Below, piece by piece: positions 1 to 4,311 of a stretch of 6,698 nt of DNA; the stretch's first letter is position 1; every line of letters starts with the position of its first letter. Position numbers and translations under genes: made by a program. Source of the DNA: DAOUMU01 sp034409055 (GTDB lineage: Bacteria > Chloroflexota > Anaerolineae > 4572-78 > J111); NCBI GenBank assembly GCA_034409055.1, contig DAOUMU010000012.1:1-6698 (forward strand), given 5' to 3'. The notes beneath the pieces were generated by a model that did not search any database, was not told where the DNA came from, and saw only the letters and a program-made list of their open reading frames with translations.

Positions 1-127
1 TGGGGACAATGTGAACCTGGGGGTGCAGTTGATCGTGCCGGTGGCGTTGGAAGTAGGGAGCCGGTTTGCCATTCGAGAAGGTGGGCGAACGGTTGGTGCT
101 GGAGTGATCACTAAAATCGTGGAGTAA
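1..127 (+). CDS. tuf: Elongation factor Tu, C-terminal end (partial, 5' end outside window)
   Basis: Reading codons from position 2 gives 41 residues ending in TAA at 125-127. The tail contains RFAIREGGRTVGAGVITKI, the near-invariant C-terminus of bacterial EF-Tu (domain 3 beta-barrel), preceded by DNVNLGVQLIVPVALEVGS. EF-Tu is the cytosolic GTPase that delivers aminoacyl-tRNA to the ribosomal A site; the GTPase domain and domain 2 lie upstream of the window. Its position directly before rpmG-secE-nusG is the arrangement found in many bacteria where tuf closes the str operon or opens the secE-rpl cluster. Nothing in the visible part looks broken. Whether the gene is tufA or tufB cannot be told from here. 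Confidence 0.97.
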   Translation, partial: GDNVNLGVQLIVPVALEVGSRFAIREGGRTVGAGVITKIVE

Positions 128-142
128 TCCTTTTGGCCGATT

Positions 143-177
143 AAAAGCAATACCGATTTAAAAATTGGCTGGCTTTT
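143..177 (+). other. A/T-rich dyad after tuf
   Basis: Downstream of the tuf stop, AAAAGC (143-148) can pair with GCTTTT (172-177), and inside it CCGATTT (153-159) can pair with AAATTGG (162-168) with one G-U pair. The inner loop is only two nucleotides, so the inner stem would lose its last pair or two. It may help 3'-end formation of tuf mRNA, but there is no clean U-tract after it. The hairpin at 191-235 is the better terminator candidate. Confidence 0.3.
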
Positions 178-181
178 GCAG

Positions 182-188
182 AAAGGAG
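182..188 (+). promoter_or_regulatory. Shine-Dalgarno AAAGGAG, 53 nt upstream of rpmG
   Basis: AAAGGAG is an excellent anti-SD match, but no start codon lies at a normal distance. The next gene start is the rpmG ATG at 242. The hairpin at 191-230 lies exactly between them; if it folds, 13 unpaired nucleotides (2 before, 11 after) separate the SD from the ATG. No SD-like sequence exists in the 20 nt directly before the ATG. It is therefore inferred that this SD may serve rpmG across the hairpin. Confidence 0.45.
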
Positions 189-190
189 TC

Positions 191-235
191 AGAGGGTCGA
201 GAGGTAAATTTTTAAGCTTCTCAGCCCTCTTTTTA
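191..235 (+). terminator. Strong hairpin with U-tract between tuf and rpmG (terminator or attenuator)
   Basis: AGAGGGTCGAGAGG (191-204) pairs with CTTCTCAGCCCTCT (217-230): 14 positions with one C-A mismatch and two G-U pairs, a 12-nt loop, then TTTT at 231-234. This is the form of a Rho-independent terminator for tuf. It ends only 7 nt before the rpmG ATG at 242, so there is no room for a separate rpmG promoter downstream. Either termination is partial and rpmG is read through, or the structure mainly acts in rpmG translation. Confidence 0.65.
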
Positions 236-241
236 TAAATT

Positions 242-406
242 ATGGCTAAAAAAGCAGTACGTCTGGTTGTTACGTTAGCGTGCACAGAGTGTGGTGAACG
301 TAACTATACATCAGAAAAAAATCGTCGCAACGACCCTAACCGTCTCGAATTAAAGAAATATTGTCCGCGATGTCGGACTCACCAACTTCATCGTGAAACC
401 AAGTAA
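242..406 (+). CDS. rpmG: 50S ribosomal protein L33
   Basis: This 54-residue protein has the usual length of bacterial L33. It carries two CxxC knuckles, C14-x-x-C17 and C41-x-x-C44, which form the zinc ribbon of the zinc-binding (C+) class, and the family signature NYTSEKNRRNDPNRLELKKYCPRC with the tail HRETK. L33 is a small protein of the large subunit near the E site. The start is ATG at 242; no other start fits the conserved MAKK N-terminus. No Shine-Dalgarno lies at normal distance: the upstream 11 nt are the U-tract and TATAAATT. The best SD (182-188) is separated by a hairpin, which is unusual. The gene sits between tuf and secE, as in many bacteria. Retention of all four cysteines suggests a zinc-dependent form; a zinc-free paralogue elsewhere cannot be excluded. 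Confidence 0.96.
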   Translation: MAKKAVRLVVTLACTECGERNYTSEKNRRNDPNRLELKKYCPRCRTHQLHRETK

Positions 407-413
407 TTGACAG

Positions 414-490
414 ACCATCGATGGCCAGTTGTGGCTGGGGACAAGGATGATCTATTTTTACCGCACCAGCCATTGGCCATCAATGATGGT
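414..490. repeat. Long imperfect inverted repeat between rpmG and secE
   Basis: ACCATC (414-419) pairs with GATGGT (485-490), GATGGCCA (420-427) with TGGCCATC (474-481), and TGGCTGG (432-438) with CCAGCCA (466-472). That is 21 base pairs, interrupted by a 3-nt bulge (482-484) and a small internal loop, with a 27-nt apical loop (439-465). No U-tract follows, so it is not a standard terminator. It fills most of the 116-nt gap and could be an mRNA processing or stability structure, or a REP/MITE-like palindrome. The sequence alone does not decide. Confidence 0.6.
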
Positions 491-522
491 AGTAGTGTGA
501 TGCTGAGAGGAGCGCGATTAGC

Positions 523-825
523 GTGGCAAAGTCAAAATCAAGTGCGGCTACGGTAACTAGAGACGAGAATGCCATTCTGAAGTACTTTAAAGCAACACGG
601 GCCGAGCTACGTAAAGTGATCTGGCCAACCCGGCAAGAGGCCCGAACTCTGACTACAATTATCGTTGCTGTAACCGTGGCTATGGCGGTGTTTCTGGGTT
701 TATTGGATTATATTTTTCAAATAGTAGCAGCCGGTGTTATTGGCGGTGATTTTTTTAGAATTGGTTTGGCAGTGGTCCTGTTTGTTGGCGGGGCAGCAGC
801 GTTTTATTTTAACGGTCAAGAGTGA
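523..825 (+). CDS. secE: Preprotein translocase subunit SecE
   Basis: This 100-residue membrane protein is the small clamp subunit of the SecYEG protein-conducting channel. Residues 17-37 form the amphipathic cytoplasmic helix with the conserved ELRKVIWPTRQE, followed by the TM helix at about 43-63 (ending FLGLLDY), the two hallmarks of SecE. The start is GTG at 523, served by GAGAGGAG at 505-512; nearby upstream ATGs are out of frame. A short basic and serine-rich N-terminus precedes the core. One feature is odd: most single-TM SecE proteins end soon after the TM helix, but here a second hydrophobic stretch (about 79-96, rich in A, V, L, F and G) follows a GG-D loop, which would give a second membrane span or re-entrant segment. 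nusG follows after 46 nt, the standard secE-nusG pairing. Confidence 0.95.
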   Translation: MAKSKSSAATVTRDENAILKYFKATRAELRKVIWPTRQEARTLTTIIVAVTVAMAVFLGLLDYIFQIVAAGVIGGDFFRIGLAVVLFVGGAAAFYFNGQE

Positions 826-871
826 TCGATTTTAGGAATGTACCTGGTATTGGTGTGGGGAAATTGAGGTT

Positions 872-1552
872 ATGACTGAAAAAGAGAAACCGGCAGAGAC
901 TATAACTGATAATGGCAGTCATTCTGCTGAAAGCTTGGAAGAAGAGGTGCTCGCTTCGGAAACCTCGGCTGATGATGAAGTTTCCCCGGAGGATTCGGAA
1001 GTTGAGGAAGAAGAACGTCCGCGCCCTGAAAATACTGAGTGGTACGTGATCCACAGTTATTCAGGTTACGAGAACAAAGTTGAGAAGAATTTACTGCATC
1101 GTATTGCATCAATGGGGATGCAGGATAAGATTTTCCAGGTTGTTGTGCCTACAGAGGAAGAAGTAGAACTCAGAGATGGACAGCGGCGAATTATCGAGCG
1201 GCGCGTTTTTCCTGGGTATATTCTCGTCGAGATGGTCCTGGATGAAGATTCCTGGTATGTGGTTAGAAATACACCCGGGGTAACCGGCTTTGTAGGCTCC
1301 GGCAACAAACCCACTCCCTTGCGCCAAGAAGAAGTTGATAAGATCCTGAAACGCATGGATGCCGAAGCGCCCAAGATAAAGGTCAGCTTCAAAGTTGGTC
1401 AAAAAGTCCGTATTGTTGAAGGACCTTTTGAAGATTTTATGGGGACGGTTGATGAAATTGATTTCGATCGGACCCGGGTAAGAGTATTGGTCAACTTCTT
1501 TGGTCGTGAAACCCCCATAGAACTTGACTTTTTACAGGTAGAACGGGCTTAG
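872..1552 (+). CDS. nusG: Transcription termination/antitermination factor NusG
   Basis: This 226-residue protein binds the RNA polymerase clamp, raises elongation processivity and can link to Rho or S10. The NGN domain spans about 55-165 (EWYVIHSYSGYENKVEKNL, then RRVFPGYILVEM and the NTPGVTGFVG motif). The KOW domain spans about 172-226 (VGQKVRIVEGPFEDFMGTVDEI). Residues 1-52 are an extra acidic tail, almost all E, D, S and T, which makes the protein longer than the roughly 180-residue E. coli form. Such acidic extensions also occur in other phyla, for example Actinobacteria. The ATG at 872 is preceded by GTGGGG (855-860) and by GAGGT (866-870), which sits too close, so the ribosome site is mediocre. 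The next in-frame ATG (residue 81) would destroy the NGN domain, so the 872 start stands. Confidence 0.97.
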   Translation: MTEKEKPAETITDNGSHSAESLEEEVLASETSADDEVSPEDSEVEEEERPRPENTEWYVIHSYSGYENKVEKNLLHRIASMGMQDKIFQVVVPTEEEVELRDGQRRIIERRVFPGYILVEMVLDEDSWYVVRNTPGVTGFVGSGNKPTPLRQEEVDKILKRMDAEAPKIKVSFKVGQKVRIVEGPFEDFMGTVDEIDFDRTRVRVLVNFFGRETPIELDFLQVERA

Positions 1553-1562
1553 TTTAGTACCT

Positions 1563-1595
1563 GGTATAAAACGTAAGTATACCCCTTTGTGGTAT
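1563..1595 (+). promoter_or_regulatory. Alternative small hairpins in the rplK leader
   Basis: In the 59-nt nusG-rplK gap, GGTATA (1563-1568) can pair with TATACC (1578-1583). The same ATACC (1579-1583) can instead pair with GGTAT (1591-1595), just before the SD AAGGA (1601-1605). The two hairpins are mutually exclusive. In E. coli, L1 represses this operon by binding the rplK leader; no recognised L1-site consensus was found here, so any role is inferred. Confidence 0.3.
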
Positions 1596-1611
1596 TTGGG
1601 AAGGATTTAAT

Positions 1612-2037
1612 ATGGCTAAAAAGGTAAAAGCGGTCGTAAAGCTACAAATTCAAGCCGGCAAAGCTAATCCGGCTCCACCGGTGGGTACAGCCCTGGGACC
1701 CCATCAGATTAACATTATGGCCTTTTGTAAAGAATATAACGCCAGAACCCAGAGTATGGTCGGGTCGATTGTTCCTGCCGAAATCACTATTTACACTGAC
1801 CAAACTTTTTCATTCATTACCAAAACTCCCCCGGCCAGCGACTTTTTGAAAAAAGCGGCCGGGCTAGAAAAAGGTTCCTCTGTGCCTAATCGAGATAAGG
1901 TTGGAAAAGTGACCCAGGCCCAAATTCGTGAAATTGCGGAAACAAAAATGAAAGATTTGAACGCTATTGACATAGAAGCCGCTATGAAGCAAATTGAAGG
2001 TTCGGCTCGTAGCATGGGGATTGTGATTGAAGATTAG
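1612..2037 (+). CDS. rplK: 50S ribosomal protein L11
   Basis: At 141 residues this is the normal L11 length. The N-terminal domain (1-70) carries the PPVG motif (22-25) and the helix reading INIMAFCKEYNA that packs against the rRNA of the GTPase-associated centre. The C-terminal rRNA-binding domain (75-141) carries FITKTPPAS, KVGKVT and the closing signature EGSARSMGIVIED. L11 binds 23S helices 43/44 with L10 and is the thiostrepton/stringent-response site on the ribosome. ATG at 1612 has AAGGA six nt upstream. Two small departures from the usual GPALGxxGVNI stretch are visible: T26 where Pro is common and Q32 where Gly is common. Otherwise the protein is intact. Confidence 0.98.
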   Translation: MAKKVKAVVKLQIQAGKANPAPPVGTALGPHQINIMAFCKEYNARTQSMVGSIVPAEITIYTDQTFSFITKTPPASDFLKKAAGLEKGSSVPNRDKVGKVTQAQIREIAETKMKDLNAIDIEAAMKQIEGSARSMGIVIED

Positions 2038-2089
2038 TCATTTGGCCCTTTATGGAGAGTAAGATATGATCTTGCTCTACCAAGTGGGA

Positions 2090-2115
2090 GGGTTTGTTAA
2101 AACCTGAGAAAACCC
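2090..2115 (+). other. Hairpin in the rplK-rplA spacer
   Basis: GGGTTT (2090-2095) pairs with AAACCC (2110-2115) around a 14-nt loop, 16 nt before the rplA SD (2131-2136). No U-tract follows, so it is not an intrinsic terminator. It may be part of a translational control element for L1, but no binding consensus was recognised. Confidence 0.3.
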
Positions 2116-2141
2116 GCTATCACCACCTTTAGGAGGAAACA

Positions 2142-2855
2142 ATGCCCAAACGAGGCAAAAAATATAAAGAAGCAACTAAATTAGTTGATTCATTGCAGAG
2201 CTATTCACCAAAAGAAGCAGTAGACCTGGTAAAAAAAACGTCTTATACAAAATTTGATGCGACTGTTGAAGCCCACCTGCGGATGGGACTGGACCCTCGC
2301 AAAGCTGACCAACAAATTCGTAGCACCGTGCAACTACCTCACGGGACGGGGCGAATAGTGCGTGTCCTGGTTTTCGCTGAAGGCGAAGATCAGAAAGTAG
2401 CCCTGGATGCCGGTGCAGATTACGCCGGCAGCGATGACCTCGTCCAGCAAATTCAAGGCGGCTGGTTTGATTTTGACGTGACTGTTGCTACTCCCCCGAT
2501 GATGTCGAAAGTCGGTCGGTTGGGTAAGCTGCTAGGCCCCAGGGGATTGATGCCCAGCCCCAAAGCGGGTACTGTTGTGCCCGGTACCGATTTAGAACGT
2601 GTGGTTAAAGAGTTGAAGGCGGGTCGGGTTGAGTTTAGGTTGGATAGAACCGCCAATGTTCATGTGCCGATAGGCAAAGCAAGTTTTTCTCATGAGCAGT
2701 TGATAGAAAATTTCTCTGCTCTGATGGAAGCAATCCTACAGGTAAGGCCTGCTGCGGCTAAAGGCGCTTACATCAAAAAAATCACTTTAGCGGCGACGAT
2801 GGGGCCTGGGATTAAAGTAGATATCACCCAGGCAATGCAATTAAAGTTGGACTGA
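2142..2855 (+). CDS. rplA: 50S ribosomal protein L1
   Basis: The 237-residue length is typical. Domain I (about 1-65 and 160-237) binds 23S helices 76-78 at the L1 stalk; domain II (about 66-159) contains the family signature VGRLGKLLGPRGLMPSPKAG (124-143). The conserved NVHVPIGKASF lies at 172-182. L1 moves deacylated tRNA out of the E site and in several bacteria represses its own operon by binding mRNA. ATG at 2142 has a strong SD, AGGAGG, at 2131-2136 with five nt spacing. It lies 104 nt after rplK, a longer gap than the few nucleotides common in this operon, which leaves room for regulation. Confidence 0.98.
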   Translation: MPKRGKKYKEATKLVDSLQSYSPKEAVDLVKKTSYTKFDATVEAHLRMGLDPRKADQQIRSTVQLPHGTGRIVRVLVFAEGEDQKVALDAGADYAGSDDLVQQIQGGWFDFDVTVATPPMMSKVGRLGKLLGPRGLMPSPKAGTVVPGTDLERVVKELKAGRVEFRLDRTANVHVPIGKASFSHEQLIENFSALMEAILQVRPAAAKGAYIKKITLAATMGPGIKVDITQAMQLKLD

Positions 2856-2871
2856 TCTACAATTAAATAAT

Positions 2872-2950
2872 CTGGTCTTTCATTACCAAAGACAGCAGGT
2901 GCGCTGTATATCTGTGTCATAAAAGGCGCTTAATTTCATGGCCTGCCGAG
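2872..2950 (+). ncRNA. L10 leader: cis-regulatory L10(L12)-binding mRNA element
   Basis: CCAAAGACAGCAGGTGC (2886-2902) and GCCTGCCGAGGT (2941-2952) match the conserved strands of the ribosomal protein L10 leader, as remembered from Firmicute rplJ leaders (AAGACAGUAGGUG ... CCUACCGAGGU). GCAGG (2895-2899) pairs with CCTGC (2942-2946), with the GGTG and CGAGG flanks that form the kink-turn type L10 site. A second helix, GTCTTT (2875-2880) with AAAGAC (2888-2893), precedes it, and GCGC (2901-2904) can pair with GCGC (2926-2929) inside. The L10-L12 complex binds such leaders and represses rplJL. The position, between rplA and rplJ, is as expected. Confidence 0.8.
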
Positions 2951-3027
2951 GTAAGGATTCGGAAAGCTACGGTAATGTTTAGCATGTATTTTGTGATATG
3001 CTTTTAACAATCGCCCTGCATTTCTGG

Positions 3028-3064
3028 CGTCTTTGCATCGGTGGGTGCAAAGACGTTTTTCTTT
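3028..3064 (+). terminator. Intrinsic terminator/attenuator upstream of rplJ
   Basis: CGTCTTTGCA (3028-3037) pairs perfectly with TGCAAAGACG (3046-3055), ten base pairs around the loop TCGGTGGG, and is followed at once by TTTTTCTTT (3056-3064). This is a textbook Rho-independent terminator. It lies after the L10 leader and 112 nt before the rplJ start, so it most likely acts as an attenuator for rplJL. Part of its 5' arm (GTCTTTG, 3029-3035) is also complementary to CAAAGAC (2887-2893) inside the L10 leader, which offers an antiterminator pairing. Confidence 0.85.
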
Positions 3065-3087
3065 ATAAGAATAACCAGGGAATAGAT

Positions 3088-3111
3088 GGCCGGGCATGGG
3101 GATGCCCGCCC
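3088..3111. repeat. REP-like palindrome inside the rplJ leader
   Basis: CGGGCAT (3091-3097) pairs with ATGCCCG (3102-3108) around a GGGG loop, and the helix can continue past one C-C mismatch with GG (3088-3089) and CC (3110-3111). The flank CCCTACCCC follows. High-GC hairpins of the GGGCGGGCATxxxxATGCCC type flanked by TAGGGG/CCCCTA are familiar as dispersed intergenic repeats in several phyla. Its G+C content stands out from the A/T-rich leader around it. There is no U-tract, so it is not a terminator. Confidence 0.5.
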
Positions 3112-3158
3112 TACCCCAATTAATTTTTCAACCTTCACATAAAGAAAATTTTTGATGG

Positions 3159-3169
3159 AAAGGAGGTGA
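3159..3169 (+). promoter_or_regulatory. Perfect extended Shine-Dalgarno for rplJ
   Basis: AAAGGAGGTGA is complementary over eleven nucleotides to the 3' end of 16S rRNA. It sits 6 nt (9 nt counted from GGAGG) before the TTG at 3176 and decides this rare start codon. A very strong SD paired with a weak TTG start may be a way to keep the L10:L12 ratio low. Confidence 0.9.
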
Positions 3170-3175
3170 AAAGAC

Positions 3176-3715
3176 TTGCCTATATCGAGAGCCAAAAAAG
3201 AGCAACTGGTGCAAGCCTATACGGAGCAGTTGAATAGTAGCGAGGCCGTCATTATTACTGACTATCGTGGCCTAAAAGTAACCGAACTGCAACAACTACG
3301 GGCAAAAATCCGTGAGGCTGAGGGTAGTTTTTCTGTGGTCAAAAACACGCTGGCCCGACGAGCTTTGGCGGAAGCAGGCTTACCAATTGCAGATGAAATG
3401 TTGATCGGTCCGGTTGGTATTGGCTTTTGCCAGCATAATGTTTCTGGCGTAGTTAAAGCCATCGTTGATTTTTCTAAAGATAACGAATTGCTAACGATCA
3501 AAGGTGGCCTCTTGGGCGACAAAGTCATCGATGAGGCCGCCGTAAAAGACCTGGCCAGTCTGCCTTCGATCGATGTGCTACGAGCCCAGTTGCTTGGTCT
3601 AATCAATGCACCGGCCACGCAATTGGCTGGTGTATTGGCGAGCGGTGTGCGCCAGGTGATAAATGTGTTTAATGCTTACTCAGAAAAAAGTTCAGAAGCA
3701 CCTGCTGAAGCATAA
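3176..3715 (+). CDS. rplJ: 50S ribosomal protein L10
   Basis: This 179-residue protein anchors the L12 dimers to the ribosome and, with L11, forms the stalk base; the L10-L12 complex is also the repressor that binds the leader upstream. The N-terminal rRNA-binding domain (1-100) shows the conserved DYRGLKVTELQQLR (29-42) and FSVVKNTLARRAL (52-64), then LIGPVGIGF (76-84). The C-terminal helical part (132-170, LRAQLLGLINAPATQLAGVL) is the L12 docking helix, followed by a short acidic, alanine-rich tail. The start is TTG at 3176, fixed by the perfect SD and by the family N-terminus MPISRAKKEQLV; no in-frame ATG occurs before residue 75. rplL follows after 47 nt. The protein looks complete and normal. 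Confidence 0.98.
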   Translation: MPISRAKKEQLVQAYTEQLNSSEAVIITDYRGLKVTELQQLRAKIREAEGSFSVVKNTLARRALAEAGLPIADEMLIGPVGIGFCQHNVSGVVKAIVDFSKDNELLTIKGGLLGDKVIDEAAVKDLASLPSIDVLRAQLLGLINAPATQLAGVLASGVRQVINVFNAYSEKSSEAPAEA

Positions 3716-3762
3716 CTATTTCATCAATCTCTATCACAATTATTAAAAAGGGAGTTTAAAAA

Positions 3763-4152
3763 ATGGCAGACCTGCAAAAAATTGCTGATGAACTCAGCCA
3801 ACTGACTGTGCTGGAGGCGGCTGAGTTGACTAAAATTCTGGAAGAAAAGTGGGGAGTAAGTGCTGCTGCGCCGGCCGCCGTGATGGCTGTTGCGCCTGGC
3901 GCTGCACCCGCCGAAGCCGCGGAAGCCGCTGAAGAAAAAACCGAGTTTGATGTCACCTTGAAAGAAATTGGCGACAAGAAGATTCAAGTTATCAAGGCAG
4001 TCCGCAGTCTTCGCGCCGATTTGGGCCTGAAAGAGGCCAAAGCATTGGTTGACGATGCTCCGGTAAAGGTTCTGGAGGCCGTTAACAAAGAAATGGCTGA
4101 AGATGCTAAAGCCAAACTCGAAGCCGAAGGCGCTGTGGCTGAAATTAGTTAG
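3763..4152 (+). CDS. rplL: 50S ribosomal protein L7/L12
   Basis: This 129-residue stalk protein is present in several copies per ribosome and recruits translational GTPases such as EF-Tu and EF-G. The N-terminal dimerisation domain (1-34, containing LTVLEAAELTKILEEKWGV) binds L10. An alanine- and proline-rich hinge (35-57) follows, then the C-terminal domain (58-129) with EKTEFDV and the factor-binding helix KAVRSLRADLGLKEAKALV. ATG at 3763 has AAAGGGAG (3747-3754) eight nt upstream, a stronger initiation site than its neighbours' average, as fits its higher stoichiometry. The usual LVDGAP reads LVDDAP (96-101), a small change. It is the last gene of the + strand cluster; rpoB does not follow. 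Confidence 0.98.
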   Translation: MADLQKIADELSQLTVLEAAELTKILEEKWGVSAAAPAAVMAVAPGAAPAEAAEAAEEKTEFDVTLKEIGDKKIQVIKAVRSLRADLGLKEAKALVDDAPVKVLEAVNKEMAEDAKAKLEAEGAVAEIS

Positions 4153-4190
4153 GGCGTGTTGACATTTCGGATTATGTCACGCCTGGCGTG
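4153..4190 (+). terminator. Stem-loop directly after rplL
   Basis: GGCGT (4153-4157) plus GACAT (4161-4165) pair with ATGTC plus ACGCC (4174-4183), with a 3-nt bulge (4158-4160) and an 8-nt loop. The 3' arm overlaps a second palindrome, CACGCC-T-GGCGTG (4178-4190). There is no U-tract, so this is a weak candidate for 3'-end formation or mRNA stabilisation of the rplJL transcript, not a standard intrinsic terminator. Confidence 0.45.
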
Positions 4191-4194
4191 AGCA

Positions 4195-4303
4195 ACCAAA
4201 GGGAGCGAAGAATCTCCTATTTCGCCTTGAATTTGTCCTCGTTGCTGGGGATTCCTCGTCGTTTATGCCCTTTGGGTACTGCGCTCCTCGGAATGACATG
4301 AGG
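4195..4303. repeat. Degenerate intergenic palindromic repeat between the convergent genes
   Basis: ACC-AAAGGG (4195-4203) is complementary to CCCTTTGGGT (4268-4277) with one bulge, and CGAAGAATCTCC (4206-4217) is complementary to GGGGATTCCTCG (4247-4258) except for one mismatch and one wobble. The right end reads GCGCTCCTCGGAATGACA (4281-4298). The pattern GGGAGCGAAGAATCTC ... GATTCCTCG ... GCTCCTCGGAATGACA is familiar from dispersed intergenic repeats in many bacterial genomes. This copy is diverged. It fills most of the rplL to glycosidase gap and may double as a bidirectional 3'-end structure. Confidence 0.55.
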
Positions 4304-4311
4304 GTAGGCAG

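Noticed and set aside
234..239. TATAAA before rpmG as a -10 box
   Set aside because: Transcription would start inside the rpmG coding region, and no -35 hexamer is found at the right distance; it is simply the A/T-rich end of the terminator.
407..412. TTGACA as a -35 box for a secE promoter
   Set aside because: No TATAAT-like hexamer occurs 16-18 nt downstream, and the following bases belong to the inverted repeat.
407..522. tRNA-Trp gene in the rpmG-secE gap
   Set aside because: Many bacteria have one here, but there is no acceptor-stem pairing with a T-loop GTTCRANNC and no CCA anticodon loop; the pairing present is a single long hairpin.
840..1567. Direct repeat GTACCTGGTAT before (840-850) and after (1557-1567) nusG
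   Set aside because: A few 11-mers are expected to recur by chance in a window this long, and no mobile-element features flank nusG.
2938..2982. 14-codon frame (ATG 2938, stop 2980-2982) in the rplJ leader as a leader peptide
   Set aside because: It lacks an SD and overlaps the conserved 3' strand of the L10 leader, which explains the sequence better.
4159..4164. TTGACA after rplL as a promoter
   Set aside because: It lies inside the post-rplL stem-loop, has no -10 at proper spacing, and no + strand gene follows.
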